Shown: positions 10,837 to 21,120, counted from the stretch's first letter. The stretch: 64,000 nt of DNA from Stenotrophomonas africana (GCF_013004645.1 NZ_JABEME010000011.1:62001-126000), one strand, 5' to 3'. A program made the numbers and translations. The notes: generated from the sequence alone by a model not told the origin.

Positions 10837-11772
10837 GTGAGCCAGATCCCCACCCTCGACATCACCCGTTTCGACAGCGACCGCGAGGCCTTCGTGGCCG
10901 AGCTGGGCGCGGCCTACCGCCAATGGGGATTCGCGGGCATCCGCAACCACGGCATCCCGCAGGCCGACATCGACGCGGCCTACGATGCCTTCAAGGCCTT
11001 CTTCGCCCTGCCGGAAGAGGTCAAGCGCAAGTACCACGTGGCCGGCAGCGGCGGCGCCCGCGGCTACACCCCGTTCGGGGTGGAGACCGCCAAGGGCTCC
11101 AAGCATTTCGACCTGAAGGAGTTCTGGCACATCGGCCGTGAAATCGCCGATGACTCCAAGTACCGCGAGGTGATGGCGCCGAACCTGTGGCCGACCGAGG
11201 TCGAGGGCTTCCGTGAGCGCGGTTACGGGCTGTACCAGGCGCTGGACAACCTGGGTTCGCGCGTGCTGTCGGCGCTGGCCCTGCACATCGGCCTGCCGCA
11301 GGACTTCTTCGCCGACAAGACCAACTTCGGCAATTCGATCCTGCGCCCGATCCACTACCCGCCGATCACCACCGACGACATCCCGAACGTGCGTGCCGGT
11401 GCCCATGGCGATATCAACTTCATCACTCTGCTGGTCGGCGCCAGTGCCGCGGGCCTCGAAGTGCAGTCGCATGAAGGCGAGTGGGTGCCGTTTACGTCAG
11501 ACGCGGACACGATCGTGGTCAACATCGGCGACATGCTGCAGCGCCTGACCAACCACGTGTATCCGTCGACGATCCATCGCGTCGTCAATCCTCCGGGTGA
11601 ACTGGCGCGCCAGCCGCGCTACTCGGTGCCGTTCTTCCTGCATCCGAACCCGGACTTCCTGATCGACGTGCTGCCGTCCTGCATCACCCCGGAGAACCCG
11701 AGCCGCTATCCGGAGCCGATCACCGCCCACGGCTTCCTCGAGGAACGCCTGCGCGAGATCAAGCTGAAGTAA
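10837..11772 (+). CDS. Isopenicillin N synthase-like 2-oxoglutarate/Fe(II) oxygenase
   Basis: 311 residues. The N-terminal DIOX_N-like part (about 5-120) is followed by the double-stranded beta-helix. The iron ligands are H190 and D192 (GAHGDINF) and H247 (STIHRVVNP); the co-substrate arginine is in QPRYSVPFF. The GTG at 10837 is chosen because AGGA (10827-10830) lies six bases upstream and the N-terminus SQIPTLDITRFD fits the family; the ATG-like start 14 codons earlier lacks this. The substrate cannot be read from sequence. Despite the family name, no antibiotic cluster is present; such stand-alone genes are common housekeeping-like oxygenases. Confidence 0.87.
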   Translation: MSQIPTLDITRFDSDREAFVAELGAAYRQWGFAGIRNHGIPQADIDAAYDAFKAFFALPEEVKRKYHVAGSGGARGYTPFGVETAKGSKHFDLKEFWHIGREIADDSKYREVMAPNLWPTEVEGFRERGYGLYQALDNLGSRVLSALALHIGLPQDFFADKTNFGNSILRPIHYPPITTDDIPNVRAGAHGDINFITLLVGASAAGLEVQSHEGEWVPFTSDADTIVVNIGDMLQRLTNHVYPSTIHRVVNPPGELARQPRYSVPFFLHPNPDFLIDVLPSCITPENPSRYPEPITAHGFLEERLREIKLK

Positions 11773-11780
11773 TGAGTGAG

Positions 11781-11809
11781 AAGGCCGCCGAAAGGCGGCC
11801 TTTTTCTTT
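11781..11809 (+). terminator. Intrinsic terminator after the oxygenase gene
   Basis: Nine-base perfect arms (11781-11789 and 11794-11802) enclose a GAAA tetraloop and are followed by a T-rich run. It begins 9 bases after the stop codon. Confidence 0.92.
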
Positions 11810-11888
11810 GCAGGGTTGCACCCTGCACCCGCAGAGGCCGAAGCCAAAGCCAAAGCCAAAGCGGCTCTGGGGTGTTCCGTGGAGAGGT

Positions 11889-11984
11889 GGGGAGGTGTCG
11901 GATGGCGGGGACGCCGTAAACCCATCCCTGGGGGCTTGGCCGCGGCATCCATGCCGCGGACACCCCGCCATCCGACACCTCCCC
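11889..11984. repeat. Long nested inverted repeat 1
   Basis: Perfect 22-base arms (11889-11910 and 11963-11984) are separated by 52 bases. Inside lies a second perfect hairpin with 9-base arms and a CC loop (11940-11948/11951-11959) whose centre reads CATCCATG. A purine-rich run with tandem GCCAAA units precedes it (about 11842-11868). No open frame in the region looks coding. Together with the similar structure at 12191-12296 it suggests a repeated element rather than a simple terminator. Confidence 0.75.
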
Positions 11985-12036
11985 GCCTTCGACAGTTTCC
12001 CGGTGACGGTTGGTGGGTGTCGACCTTGGTCGACAC

Positions 12037-12061
12037 GGTAGATCCACGCCATGCGTGGATG
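12037..12061 (+). repeat. SMAG/REP palindrome
   Basis: GTAG at about 12038-12041 is followed by perfect 8-base arms (12042-12049/12053-12060) around CAT. A GTAG head plus a short palindrome is the layout of S. maltophilia SMAG repeats. It lies between the two long inverted repeats in the gene-free stretch before tpiA. Confidence 0.75.
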
Positions 12062-12190
12062 AGATCTGTCAGATCGAAGTGGGGGTAGAGGGTTGGTCCA
12101 GCCAGCATCAACCCGGAATGCAGCTTTTGCCTTTGCTCTTGCTCTTCTTTTTTCTTTCCGTGGCGGGCGGAACCGCCGGACTGTGTCAGA

Positions 12191-12296
12191 GGCCGGGCGG
12201 GTGGGGCTGCGCAGGGGCGTGAGCCGCATGGATGCGGCGATCGAGCTTACATGGACGTACTTGCAGCGCCCCCTGCGCAGTCCCACCCGCCCGGCC
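12191..12296. repeat. Long nested inverted repeat 2
   Basis: Arms 12191-12219 and 12267-12296 are complementary over about 28 bases with one mismatch and one inserted base. They enclose 47 bases with an internal hairpin whose stem reads GCCGCAT/ATGCGGC. A pyrimidine-rich run (about 12120-12160) precedes it, roughly complementary in style to the purine run before repeat 1. Between 12297 and 12458 only a weak -10 (TATCAT, 12420-12425), probably for tpiA, is visible. Confidence 0.7.
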
Positions 12297-12458
12297 GAGC
12301 CCCAGATCTAGCCGGGCTCTCCGCGACCAACCCAACCCAACCCCCGCCACGAGGGGCTGCGCCGTTGGCTGAAAATCCATGTAACCGCTTACAAGGAAAC
12401 GGATTTTTGCCGCAACAGGTATCATGACCGGCTGACTTCACACAGGAGCCACCCGCTC

Positions 12459-13214
12459 ATGCGCCGCAAGATCGTCGCCGGAAACTGGAAGCTGCATGGC
12501 AGCCGTCAATTCGCCAATGAACTGCTGGGGCAGGTCGCCGCTGGGCTGCCGCTGGACGGCGTGGACGTGGTGATCCTGCCGCCGCTGCCGTACCTGGGTG
12601 AGCTGGTCGAGGACTTCGGCGAGACCGGCCTGGCCTTTGGCGCGCAGGACGTAAGCAGCAACGAGAAGGGTGCCTATACCGGCGAGGTCTGCGCGGCCAT
12701 GCTGGTCGAGGTCGGGGCCCGCTATGGCCTGGTCGGCCATTCCGAGCGCCGCCAGTACCACCATGAAAGCAGTGAACTGGTCGCGCGCAAGTTCGCCGCC
12801 GCCCAGCACGCCGGTCTGGTGCCGGTGCTGTGCGTGGGCGAGACCCTGGAACAGCGCGAGGCCGGGCAGACCGAAGCGGTCATCGCCAGCCAGCTGGCGC
12901 CGGTGCTGGAGCGGGTCGGTGCAGCCGGCTTCGCCAAGGCCGTGGTCGCCTACGAGCCGGTCTGGGCCATCGGTACCGGCCGTACCGCTACAAAGGAGCA
13001 GGCACAGCAGGTGCACGCGTTCATCCGTGGCGAAGTCGCGCGTATCGATGCTAGAATCGCTGATTCACTGCCCATTGTTTACGGCGGTAGCGTGAAGCCC
13101 GACAATGCCGGGGAACTGTTCGCGCAGCCGGATGTCGATGGTGGGCTGGTCGGCGGCGCCTCCCTGGTGGCCGCGGACTTCCTGGCCATCGCACGGGCGG
13201 CGGCCGCGAACTAA
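12459..13214 (+). CDS. tpiA: Triosephosphate isomerase
   Basis: 251 residues. It interconverts dihydroxyacetone phosphate and glyceraldehyde 3-phosphate in glycolysis and gluconeogenesis. Catalytic residues are K11 (AGNWKLHG), H94 (VGHSERRQ) and E166 (AYEPVWAIGTG); the mobile loop GTGRTAT follows. The phosphate-binding segment VYGGSVKPDNA and GGLVGGASL are near the C-terminus. A ribosome site (CAGGAG) lies about 10 bases before the ATG. secG follows after 31 bases, an order common in Xanthomonadaceae. Confidence 0.98.
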   Translation: MRRKIVAGNWKLHGSRQFANELLGQVAAGLPLDGVDVVILPPLPYLGELVEDFGETGLAFGAQDVSSNEKGAYTGEVCAAMLVEVGARYGLVGHSERRQYHHESSELVARKFAAAQHAGLVPVLCVGETLEQREAGQTEAVIASQLAPVLERVGAAGFAKAVVAYEPVWAIGTGRTATKEQAQQVHAFIRGEVARIDARIADSLPIVYGGSVKPDNAGELFAQPDVDGGLVGGASLVAADFLAIARAAAAN

Positions 13215-13245
13215 TCCTAGAAGTTCTGTCCGAGGGCGGTTTCCA

Positions 13246-13683
13246 ATGCTGATGTTGATCCTCAATGTCGTCTACGTGCTGGTCGCTGTGGCCATGATCG
13301 CGCTGATCCTGATGCAGCGTGGCTCGGGTGCGGCGGCGGGTTCGGGCTTTGGTGCCGGTGCCTCGGGCACGGTGTTCGGTGCGCGCGGCGCCTCGAACTT
13401 CCTGTCCAAGTCGACCAAGTGGCTGGCCGTCGTGTTCTTTGGCATCAGCCTCTTCATGGCCTGGTATGCCGGTCATGGCACCCGTCCGGCGGCCGACCAG
13501 GATCTGGGCCTGATGTCCGCCCCGGCGGCGACTGCTCCGGCGGCCCCGGCGGGCGAACTGCCGGCCGTTCCGAAGGCCGATGCGGTCCCGGCCGCCCCGG
13601 TTCCGGCCGCGAATGTGCCGGCTAAGGCGGAATCTTCGGTTTCTGGTGAAGAAAAGCCTTCGGAAGGCTCCCAGAAAGACTGA
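13246..13683 (+). CDS. secG: Preprotein translocase subunit SecG
   Basis: 145 residues. Two membrane segments (about 2-22 and 56-74) flank the conserved cytoplasmic loop MQRGSGAAAGSGFGAGASG and GARGASNFLSK. SecG works with SecY and SecE in protein export. It is longer than E. coli SecG (110 residues) because of an Ala/Pro-rich, then charged, C-terminal tail (about 85-145). The ATG at 13246 gives the usual N-terminus MLMLILNVVY; earlier in-frame starts lie inside tpiA. Confidence 0.95.
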   Translation: MLMLILNVVYVLVAVAMIALILMQRGSGAAAGSGFGAGASGTVFGARGASNFLSKSTKWLAVVFFGISLFMAWYAGHGTRPAADQDLGLMSAPAATAPAAPAGELPAVPKADAVPAAPVPAANVPAKAESSVSGEEKPSEGSQKD

Positions 13684-13734
13684 AGCCGGTTACAATACGC
13701 GGCGCATCGGGAAGATAGTCTGATGTGATCGTTT

Positions 13735-13819
13735 GCCCAGGTGGCGGAATTGGTAGACGCACTACCTTGAGGTGGTAGCGACGCAAGTCGTAGGGGTTCG
13801 AGTCCCCTCTTGGGCACCA
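13735..13819 (+). tRNA. tRNA-Leu (anticodon GAG)
   Basis: 85 bases including an encoded CCA. The acceptor stem GCCCAGG pairs with CTTGGGC (one G-U). The anticodon loop TTGAGGT sits on a CTACC/GGTAG stem. A long variable arm typical of leucine tRNA is present, and the T arm has GGTTCGAGTCC. It lies between secG and nuoA, a conserved place for this tRNA in related genomes. A -10-like TACAAT at 13691-13696 may be its promoter, but no good -35 is seen. Confidence 0.97.
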
Positions 13820-13930
13820 TTTGTAAGTAAAGCGGGTTCGTCTGGCGCGCAAGGCGCCAGGCAGATTCCCGTCCACTCCCCCATGCCAAAGCGCCTGCAG
13901 GCGCAGCGGCAGAGGCAAGAGAGAATCGCT

Positions 13931-14287
13931 GTGCTGGCCGAATATTTGCCGTCTCTGCTGTTTCTGATCGTTGCCACCGGTATCGGCATTACGCTGATGC
14001 TGGTTGGTCGATTCCTCGGTCCCCGCCGCCCCGATCTGGAAAAGCTGTCGCCGTACGAGTGCGGCTTCGAGGCCTTCGAAGACGCGCGCATGAAGTTCGA
14101 CGTGCGCTATTACCTGATCGCGATCCAGTTCATCGTCTTCGACCTGGAAATCATCTTCATCGTGCCGTGGACCCAGGTCTTCATGGAGCTGGGTGCCCGT
14201 TCGCTCATCACCATGGGCCTGTTCGTCGGCATGCTGTTCCTCGGTTTCATTTACGTCTGGAAGAAGGGAGCGCTGGAATGGGAGTGA
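13931..14287 (+). CDS. nuoA: NADH-quinone oxidoreductase subunit A
   Basis: 118 residues, three membrane helices (about 6-27, 62-82, 88-109). The conserved motif [20 protein letters not shown], in the loop lining the quinone tunnel, is present. It is the first gene of the 14-gene complex I operon, which couples NADH oxidation to ubiquinone reduction and proton pumping. GTG at 13931 is used; an upstream in-frame stretch runs through the tRNA and cannot be coding. Its end overlaps nuoB by 10 bases. Confidence 0.95.
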   Translation: MLAEYLPSLLFLIVATGIGITLMLVGRFLGPRRPDLEKLSPYECGFEAFEDARMKFDVRYYLIAIQFIVFDLEIIFIVPWTQVFMELGARSLITMGLFVGMLFLGFIYVWKKGALEWE

Positions 14288-14832
14288 TTCAGACTCTCGA
14301 TGGCCTCATGAACAACCCTACGCCGGAAGGCCGGGTTGATGACATCCTGCGGCCGGAAGGCGACAACCCGCTGCTGGAAAAGGGCTTCGTCACCACCAGC
14401 GTCGATGCACTGCTGAACTGGGCGCGCACCGGCTCGATGTGGCCGATGACCTTCGGTCTGGCCTGCTGCGCGGTCGAGATGATGCACGCCGGCGCCGCGC
14501 GCCTGGACCTTGACCGCTACGGCGTGGTGTTCCGCCCGTCGCCGCGTCAGTCCGACGTGATGATCGTGGCCGGCACCCTGGTCAACAAGATGGCCCCGGC
14601 GCTGCGCAAGGTCTACGACCAGATGCCGGACCCGAAGTGGGTCATCTCGATGGGTAGCTGCGCCAACGGTGGCGGCTATTACCACTACTCCTATTCTGTG
14701 GTGCGCGGCTGTGATCGCGTGGTGCCGGTGGACGTCTACGTCCCGGGCTGCCCGCCGACCGCCGAGGCGCTGGTGTACGGGATCCTGCAGCTGCAGAAGA
14801 AGATCTGGCGTACACAGACCATCGCCCGCTGA
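14278..14832 (+). CDS. nuoB: NADH-quinone oxidoreductase subunit B
   Basis: 184 residues. It carries cluster N2, the last iron-sulfur centre before quinone. The four ligands are the adjacent pair C63-C64 (GLACCAVEM), C128 (GSCANGGG) and C158 ([10 protein letters not shown]). The ATG lies inside the nuoA 3' end, so the two genes are translationally coupled. It has the usual family length. Confidence 0.97.
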   Translation: MGVIQTLDGLMNNPTPEGRVDDILRPEGDNPLLEKGFVTTSVDALLNWARTGSMWPMTFGLACCAVEMMHAGAARLDLDRYGVVFRPSPRQSDVMIVAGTLVNKMAPALRKVYDQMPDPKWVISMGSCANGGGYYHYSYSVVRGCDRVVPVDVYVPGCPPTAEALVYGILQLQKKIWRTQTIAR

Positions 14833-14865
14833 CCCCTTCACCTGACAAGAGCGCGCCAAGCCCCC

Positions 14866-15615
14866 ATGGCAGAGCAAGCATCCTTCATCGACCGACTCTC
14901 CGCACGTTTCGCAGGTGCGAAGGTCATCGTGGTCGAACCCCGCGGCGAAGTGACGCTGGAAGTGCCTGCCGCCGAGTGGCACGCCACCGCCCTGGCGCTG
15001 CGTGACGAGTTTGGTTTCGAGCAGGCCGTGGATCTCTGCGGCGTCGACTACCTTGGTTATGGCTCCGACGAATGGGACACCGCCGACGTGTCCTCGCAGG
15101 GCTTCAGCCGTGGTGTCGAAGGCAAGGCCCAGGGCCGTTTCGCGTGGGGCGAGTTCCCCACCGAGGAAAACGGCGCCGCCGGTGCCCGCCCGCAGCACAT
15201 GCCGACCCAGCGTTTCGCCGTGGTCGCCCAGCTGCGTTCTTACCAGCACAACCTGATGATGCACCTGCGCTGCTTCGCCCCTGACGAAGCGCTGCCGGTG
15301 GTGTCCTCGCTGACCAGCATCTGGCCGGGCCTGAACTGGTTCGAGCGCGAAGCGTTCGACCTGTACGGCGTGATCTTCGAAGGCCACCCGGACCTGCGCC
15401 GGATCCTGACCGACTACGGTTTCGTCGGCCATCCGTTCCGCAAGGACTTCCCGCTGATCGGCAATGTCGAAGTCCGCTACGACGAAGAAAAGAAGCGCGT
15501 GATCTACGAACCGGTCACCTCGGTGGAGCCGCGTGTCGGCGTGCCGCGCGTGATCCGCGACGACGCCCGTCTGCAGACCGCAGAAGGTGAGCGCGCGCAG
15601 GAGGCAGTGAAGTGA
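14866..15615 (+). CDS. nuoC: NADH-quinone oxidoreductase subunit C
   Basis: 249 residues, the 30-kDa subunit of the hydrophilic arm. The signature ERE-type segment [20 protein letters not shown] and [19 protein letters not shown] is intact. About 45 residues between roughly positions 66 and 110 are a loop absent from the shortest homologues. It is separate from nuoD, unlike the fused nuoCD of E. coli. Its stop overlaps the nuoD GTG start (GTGA). Confidence 0.96.
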   Translation: MAEQASFIDRLSARFAGAKVIVVEPRGEVTLEVPAAEWHATALALRDEFGFEQAVDLCGVDYLGYGSDEWDTADVSSQGFSRGVEGKAQGRFAWGEFPTEENGAAGARPQHMPTQRFAVVAQLRSYQHNLMMHLRCFAPDEALPVVSSLTSIWPGLNWFEREAFDLYGVIFEGHPDLRRILTDYGFVGHPFRKDFPLIGNVEVRYDEEKKRVIYEPVTSVEPRVGVPRVIRDDARLQTAEGERAQEAVK

Positions 15616-16919
15616 GCCACGTACACCAGGCCGGCGAAGCATTCGCCAGCAACGCCGCCGAAAGCCGGCAGGAAATCCGCAACTACACCATGAACTTCGG
15701 CCCGCAGCATCCGGCCGCGCACGGTGTGCTGCGCCTGATCCTGGAAATGGACGGCGAAACCATCATGCGCGCCGACCCGCACGTGGGTCTGCTGCACCGT
15801 GGTACCGAAAAGCTGGCCGAGTCCAAGCCGTTCAACCAGTCGATCGGTTACATGGATCGCCTGGACTACGTGTCGATGATGTGCAACGAGCACGCCTACG
15901 TGCGCGCGATCGAGACCCTGATGGGCATCGAGGCGCCGGAGCGTGCGCAGTACATCCGCACCATGTACGACGAAATCACCCGTATCCTCAACCACCTGAT
16001 GTGGCTGGGCTCCAACGCGCTCGACCTGGGTGCGATGGCGGTGATGCTGTACGCCTTCCGCGAGCGCGAAGAGCTGATGGACTGCTATGAAGCAGTCTCC
16101 GGCGCACGCATGCACGCGGCGTACTACCGTCCGGGCGGTGTCTACCGCGACCTGCCGGACCACATGCCGAAGTACAAGGAATCGCGCTGGCACAAGGGCA
16201 AGGCGCTGAAGCAGCTCAATGCTTCGCGTGAAGGCTCGCTGCTGGACTTCCTGGAGAACTTCACCAACGAATTCCCGGGTCGCGTTGACGAATACGAAAC
16301 CCTGCTGACCGACAACCGTATCTGGAAGCAGCGTACCGTCGGCATCGGCGTGGTGACGCCGGAACTGGCCCACCAGTGGGGCATGACCGGCGTGATGCTG
16401 CGTGGCTCGGGCGTTGCCTGGGACCTGCGCAAGAAGCGCCCGTACGCCAAGTACGATGCCGTCGATTTCGACATCCCGCTGGGCAAGGAAGGCGACTGCT
16501 ACGACCGCTACCTGGTCCGCGTTGCCGAAATGCGCGAGTCCAACCGCATCATCAAGCAGTGTGTGGCATGGCTGAAGGCCAACCCCGGCCCGGTCATGGT
16601 CAAGAACTTCAAGGTCGCTCCGCCCAAGCGCGAGGACATGAAGGACGACATGGAAGCGCTGATCCACCACTTCAAGCTGTTCAGCGAAGGCTATTGCGTG
16701 CCGGCCGGCGAAACCTATGCGGCCGTGGAAGCGCCCAAGGGCGAGTTCGGCTGCTATCTGGTCTCCGATGGCGCCAACAAGCCCTTCCGCGTGCACCTGC
16801 GCGCACCGGGCTTCGCCCACCTGTCCTCGATCGATTCGATCGTGCGCGGCCACATGCTGGCCGACGTGGTGGCGATGATCGGTACCTACGACCTGGTGTT
16901 CGGCGAGGTTGACCGGTAA
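15612..16919 (+). CDS. nuoD: NADH-quinone oxidoreductase subunit D
   Basis: 435 residues, the 49-kDa subunit derived from the [NiFe] hydrogenase large subunit. It forms the quinone site with Nuo[17 protein letters not shown] (about 27-42) and [14 protein letters not shown] (near 57-70) are the hallmark segments. The start is a GTG overlapping the nuoC stop. Its TAA at 16917-16919 overlaps the ATG of a 33-codon ORF that runs to nuoE. Confidence 0.97.
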   Translation: MSHVHQAGEAFASNAAESRQEIRNYTMNFGPQHPAAHGVLRLILEMDGETIMRADPHVGLLHRGTEKLAESKPFNQSIGYMDRLDYVSMMCNEHAYVRAIETLMGIEAPERAQYIRTMYDEITRILNHLMWLGSNALDLGAMAVMLYAFREREELMDCYEAVSGARMHAAYYRPGGVYRDLPDHMPKYKESRWHKGKALKQLNASREGSLLDFLENFTNEFPGRVDEYETLLTDNRIWKQRTVGIGVVTPELAHQWGMTGVMLRGSGVAWDLRKKRPYAKYDAVDFDIPLGKEGDCYDRYLVRVAEMRESNRIIKQCVAWLKANPGPVMVKNFKVAPPKREDMKDDMEALIHHFKLFSEGYCVPAGETYAAVEAPKGEFGCYLVSDGANKPFRVHLRAPGFAHLSSIDSIVRGHMLADVVAMIGTYDLVFGEVDR

Positions 16920-17020
16920 TGCCGTCCGCCACGCCAACGCCCGCTGCAGGCAGCCGGCGCAAGCCGGCGCCGCAGTTTCTGGAATTTCACGTTATGCATT
17001 TCGCTGAGGTCGGCCGATGA
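16919..17020 (+). CDS. Candidate 33-residue small protein between nuoD and nuoE
   Basis: An ORF of 34 codons including stop starts at ATG 16919, overlapping the nuoD stop as TAATG. It ends at TGA 17018-17020, overlapping the nuoE start as ATGA. It therefore fills the only sizeable gap in the first half of the nuo operon with coupling-type overlaps at both ends. The N-terminal half is Pro/Ala/Arg-rich and the C-terminal half mixed ([15 protein letters not shown]). I recognise no family. It may be a real small subunit-like protein, a translational coupler for nuoE, or chance. Confidence 0.4.
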   Translation: MPSATPTPAAGSRRKPAPQFLEFHVMHFAEVGR

Positions 17021-17544
17021 AGGCGACAGGTAATTTCGAGGCGGCGCGCGACGTCGACCCGATGGTGGTGCTGAGCGACAAGACCCGCGCTCACATCGAT
17101 CACTGGCTGTCCAAGTTCCCGCCGGACCGCAAGCGCTCTGCCGTGCTGCAGGGCCTGCATGCGGCCCAGGAGCAGAACGAGGGTTGGCTGACCGACGAGC
17201 TGATCGCCGGCGTGGCCAAGTACCTTGATCTGCCGCCGGTGTGGGCCTACGAGGTCGCCAGCTTCTACTCGATGTTCGAGACCGAGAAGGTGGGCCGCAA
17301 CAACGTGGCCATCTGCACCAACATCAGCTGCTGGCTCAATGGCGCCGAGGACATCGTCCGCCATTGCGAGAAGAAGCTGGGCATCAAGCACGGTGAATCG
17401 ACCCCGGACGGCCGCGTCTACCTCAAGCGCGAGGAAGAGTGCCTGGCCGGTTGTGGCGGCGCGCCGATGATGGTCATCAACGGTCACTACCATGAGCGTC
17501 TGACCCTGGAAAAGGTCGACGAGCTGCTGGACGGGCTGGAGTAA
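17017..17544 (+). CDS. nuoE: NADH-quinone oxidoreductase subunit E
   Basis: 175 residues, the 24-kDa subunit with the [2Fe-2S] centre N1a. Ligands C100 and C105 (AICTNISC) and C142 and C146 ([10 protein letters not shown]) are intact. The thioredoxin-like domain occupies the C-terminal half. It precedes nuoF, its partner in the NADH-dehydrogenase module, by four bases. Confidence 0.97.
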   Translation: MKATGNFEAARDVDPMVVLSDKTRAHIDHWLSKFPPDRKRSAVLQGLHAAQEQNEGWLTDELIAGVAKYLDLPPVWAYEVASFYSMFETEKVGRNNVAICTNISCWLNGAEDIVRHCEKKLGIKHGESTPDGRVYLKREEECLAGCGGAPMMVINGHYHERLTLEKVDELLDGLE

Positions 17545-17548
17545 GGGC

Positions 17549-18889
17549 ATGGCACATCACCACGAATCCAAGGGGCCGGTCGGCCCGGCGCCGCTGCCGC
17601 ACCAGGTGGTCTACACCACCCTGCATTACGACACTCCGTGGTCGTACGAAAGCTACCTGAAGACCGGTGGCTACGCCGCCCTGCGCAAGATCCTCGAAGA
17701 GAAGATCCCGCCGGAGCAGGTCATCGAGATGGTCAAGGCCTCGGGCCTGCGCGGCCGCGGTGGCGCCGGCTTCCCGACCGGCCTGAAGTGGTCCTTCATG
17801 CCCAAGGGCAACATGCAGAAGTACATCCTCTGCAATTCTGACGAATCCGAGCCGGGCACCTGCAAGGATCGCGACATCCTGCGCTACAACCCGCATTCGG
17901 TGGTGGAAGGCATGGCGATCGCCTGCTACGCCACCGGTTCGACCGTGGGTTACAACTACCTGCGCGGTGAGTTCCACCACGAGCCGTTCGAGCACTTCGA
18001 GCAGGCCCTGGCCGATGCCTATGCAAACGGCTGGCTGGGCAAGAACGTGATGGGCTCGGGCGTGGACATCGACATCTACGGTGCGCTGGGCGCCGGCGCG
18101 TACATCTGCGGCGAAGAAACCGCGCTGATGGAATCGCTGGAAGGCAAGAAGGGCCAGCCGCGCTACAAGCCGCCGTTCCCGGCCAACTTTGGCCTGTACG
18201 GCAAGCCGTCGACGATCAACAACACCGAAACCTACGGTTCGGTGCCGGCGATCATCCGCAACGGCCCGGAGTGGTTCAAGGGCCTGAGCCTGACCGCCAA
18301 CGGCGGTCCGAAGTGCTTCTCGGTGTCCGGCTGCGTGCAGAATGGCGGCAACTTCGAAGTGCCGCTCGGCACCAAATTCCACGACCTGCTGGAAATGGCC
18401 GGTGGCCTGCGTCCGGGCCGCACGCTGAAGGGCGCGATCCCGGGCGGCGTGTCGATGCCGGTGCTGACCGCGGCCGAGCTGGAGGACCTGCCGATGGACT
18501 ACGACACCATCCGTGCACTGGGCTCCGGCCTGGGTTCGGGTGCGATCGTGGTGCTCGACGACAGCGTGTGCTGCGTCAAGTTCGCCTGCCGCATCAGCCA
18601 GTTCTTCCACAAGGAATCCTGCGGCCAGTGCACGCCGTGCCGTGAAGGTACCGGCTGGATGCACCGCGTGCTGGAGCGCATCGTCGCCGGCAAGGCCACG
18701 ATGGAAGACCTGCACCAGCTGAAGGCGGTGGCCGGCCAGATCGAAGGCCACACCATCTGTGCGTTCGGTGAAGCGGCTGCATGGCCCATCCAGGGCTTCC
18801 TGCGCCAGTTCTGGGACGAATTCGAGTACTACATCGTCAACGGTCATTCGATGGTTGACGGCAAGAAGGTGGAGGCAGCCGCCGCATGA
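17549..18889 (+). CDS. nuoF: NADH-quinone oxidoreductase subunit F
   Basis: 446 residues, the 51-kDa subunit that binds NADH, FMN and cluster N3. The nucleotide-binding glycine motif [13 protein letters not shown] lies near residues 66-78. The [4Fe-4S] ligands are C358, C361, C364 ([10 protein letters not shown]) and C404. FMN contacts lie in [14 protein letters not shown] and [14 protein letters not shown] short histidine run follows the start Met. The stop overlaps the nuoG start by four bases. Confidence 0.97.
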   Translation: MAHHHESKGPVGPAPLPHQVVYTTLHYDTPWSYESYLKTGGYAALRKILEEKIPPEQVIEMVKASGLRGRGGAGFPTGLKWSFMPKGNMQKYILCNSDESEPGTCKDRDILRYNPHSVVEGMAIACYATGSTVGYNYLRGEFHHEPFEHFEQALADAYANGWLGKNVMGSGVDIDIYGALGAGAYICGEETALMESLEGKKGQPRYKPPFPANFGLYGKPSTINNTETYGSVPAIIRNGPEWFKGLSLTANGGPKCFSVSGCVQNGGNFEVPLGTKFHDLLEMAGGLRPGRTLKGAIPGGVSMPVLTAAELEDLPMDYDTIRALGSGLGSGAIVVLDDSVCCVKFACRISQFFHKESCGQCTPCREGTGWMHRVLERIVAGKATMEDLHQLKAVAGQIEGHTICAFGEAAAWPIQGFLRQFWDEFEYYIVNGHSMVDGKKVEAAAA

Positions 18890-21120
18890 GCGCGCAACCC
18901 GTAAACCCGAACGTGCCACCGGATCACGTGACCATCGAAATCGATGGCAAGTCTCTGGTCGTGCCCAAGGGTTCGATGATCATCCAGGCGGCCGACAAGG
19001 CCGGCATCTCGATTCCGCGTTTCTGCTACCACGAGAAGCTGCCGATCGCCGCCAACTGCCGTATGTGCCTGGTGGACGTGGAAAAGTCGCCGAAGCCGGC
19101 GCCAGCCTGCGCCACTCCGGTGATGGATGGCATGAAGGTCGCCACCCGCAGCGAGAAGGCACTGAAGTTCCAGCGCTCGGTGATGGAGTTCCTGCTCATC
19201 AACCACCCACTGGACTGCCCGATCTGCGATCAGGGCGGCGAGTGCGAGCTGCAGGACGTGTCGCTGGGCTATGGCCGTTCGGTCAGCCGCTTCAACGAGC
19301 GCAAGCGTGTGGTGCCGGACGAGGACATGGGCCCGCTGGTCGCCACCGAGATGACCCGCTGCATCCAGTGCACCCGCTGCGTCCGCTTCACCGCCGATGT
19401 TGCCGGTACCTATGAACTGGGTGGCATGTACCGCGGTGAGAACCTGCAGATCGGCACCTTCGACGGCAAGCCGCTGACCACCGAGCTGTCCGGCAACGTC
19501 GTCGACGTCTGCCCGGTCGGCGCGCTGACCAACAAGGTGTTCCAGTTCCGTGCCCGCCCGTGGGAGCTGACCGCGCGCGAATCGCTGGGCTACCACGACG
19601 CGATGGGTTCGAACCTGTTCCTGCACGTGCGTCGCGGCGAAGTGCTGCGTACCGTGCCGCGCGACAACGAAGCGGTGAACGAGTGCTGGCTGTCCGACCG
19701 TGACCGCTACTCGCACCAGGGCCTGTACAGCGAAGACCGTGCGGTCAAGCCGCTGCGCAAGGTCAATGGCGAGTGGAAGGAAGTGAGCTGGGCCGAAGGC
19801 CTGGCGGCGGCCGCCGAGATCCTCAAGGCCAACCAGGGCGACAACCTGGGCGTGCTGGTGCATCCGTCCACCTCGAACGAGGAAGGCGCGCTGCTGGCCC
19901 GCCTGGCCAAGGGCCTGGGCTCGAGCAACATCGACCACCGCATCAACAACCGCGATTTCTCCGACGCCGCAACCGCCGAAGTATTCGGCCTGCCGCTGGC
20001 CGAGATCGAAGGCGCCGACCGCATCGTGGTTCTGGGCAGCAACATCCGCCACGAACTGCCGCTGCTGCACGCCCGCCTGCGCAAGGCGCAGACCACCAAC
20101 GGCGCGAAGATCCACGTCGTCAACCCGGTGGACTTCGACTTCGCCTTCAGCATCGCCGGCAAGCAGATCGTCGCGCCGTCGAAGTTCGTCGACGCGCTGG
20201 CCAACGCCGAGCTGCGTTCGGCCGTGCAGGGCGGCAACAACACCGTGCTGATCGTTGGTGGCATCGCCGAAAACCACCCGCAGGCTGCCGCGATCCGCGC
20301 CGCCGCGCGTGAGTTCGCTGCCGCCACCGGTGCCAAGCTGTGCCGCATCCCGCAGGGCGCCAACGCCGTGGGCCTGGCCCGCGCCGGCGTGCTGCCGGCC
20401 GGCAAGGACGTCGCCGCAATGCTGGCGCAGCCGCGCCAGGCCTACGTGGTGTACGGCCTGGAGCCGGGCCTGGACTTCGCCGACGCGCCCGCCGCGCGCA
20501 AGGCGCTGGTCGGCGCCAAGGTGGTGGCCTTCAGCCAGTTCGCCTGCGTCTCCACCCGTGATGTTGCCGACGTGATCCTGCCGATCGGTGCGCTGCCGGA
20601 AATCGATGCCACCCTGACCAACCTCGATGGTCGCGAGCAGTCGGCCCGTGCCGGCGGCAAGCTGCCGGGCGAGGCCCGTGAAGGCTGGCGCGTGCTGCGC
20701 GCCCTGGGCGGCGACATGGCGCTGGCCGGTTTCGACTTCACCGACCTGGCCGGCCTGCGTGCCAGCCTGGCCCCGGTGTCGGTCACCGTTGCCGCTTCGG
20801 CGCAGCCGGTGGTTGCCGGCGAAGGCCTGGAAGTGGCTTCGACCGCTGCGATCTACCGCACCGACGCGGTGGTCCGTCGTGCGCCGGCGCTGCAGTCGCA
20901 TCCGCTCAACAACGCCCCGCGCATCGTGCTGAACGCTGAAGATGCCGCTCGCCTGCAGCTGCAGGAAGGGCAGATGGCCAAGGTCGGCACTGATGCCGGC
21001 AAGGCCACCCTGCCGGTGGTGATCGACGCCCGCGTCGCTGCGGGCTCGGTCTGGATTGAATCGGGCCACGGCGCGACCGCGCCGCTGGGTGCCGCTCGCG
21101 TAACGGTGGTGGCTGCATGA
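18886..21120 (+). CDS. nuoG: NADH-quinone oxidoreductase subunit G
   Basis: 744 residues, the 75-kDa subunit. An N-terminal ferredoxin-like domain carries a [2Fe-2S] centre (CRMCLVDVE region). Next come the His/Cys [4Fe-4S] motif ([14 protein letters not shown]) and a [10 protein letters not shown] cluster. The rest is a molybdopterin-oxidoreductase-like domain without molybdenum. The start codon overlaps the nuoF stop and the end overlaps the nuoH start. No odd features. Confidence 0.96.
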   Translation: MSAQPVNPNVPPDHVTIEIDGKSLVVPKGSMIIQAADKAGISIPRFCYHEKLPIAANCRMCLVDVEKSPKPAPACATPVMDGMKVATRSEKALKFQRSVMEFLLINHPLDCPICDQGGECELQDVSLGYGRSVSRFNERKRVVPDEDMGPLVATEMTRCIQCTRCVRFTADVAGTYELGGMYRGENLQIGTFDGKPLTTELSGNVVDVCPVGALTNKVFQFRARPWELTARESLGYHDAMGSNLFLHVRRGEVLRTVPRDNEAVNECWLSDRDRYSHQGLYSEDRAVKPLRKVNGEWKEVSWAEGLAAAAEILKANQGDNLGVLVHPSTSNEEGALLARLAKGLGSSNIDHRINNRDFSDAATAEVFGLPLAEIEGADRIVVLGSNIRHELPLLHARLRKAQTTNGAKIHVVNPVDFDFAFSIAGKQIVAPSKFVDALANAELRSAVQGGNNTVLIVGGIAENHPQAAAIRAAAREFAAATGAKLCRIPQGANAVGLARAGVLPAGKDVAAMLAQPRQAYVVYGLEPGLDFADAPAARKALVGAKVVAFSQFACVSTRDVADVILPIGALPEIDATLTNLDGREQSARAGGKLPGEAREGWRVLRALGGDMALAGFDFTDLAGLRASLAPVSVTVAASAQPVVAGEGLEVASTAAIYRTDAVVRRAPALQSHPLNNAPRIVLNAEDAARLQLQEGQMAKVGTDAGKATLPVVIDARVAAGSVWIESGHGATAPLGAARVTVVAA

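Noticed and set aside
10837..11772. Isopenicillin N synthase as sign of a beta-lactam pathway
   Set aside because: No ACV synthetase or related genes are near; the protein only shares the oxygenase fold.
11842..11868. Tandem GCCAAA units as a minisatellite or phase-variable tract
   Set aside because: Only about three to four imperfect units outside any gene or promoter; described as part of the nested-repeat region instead.
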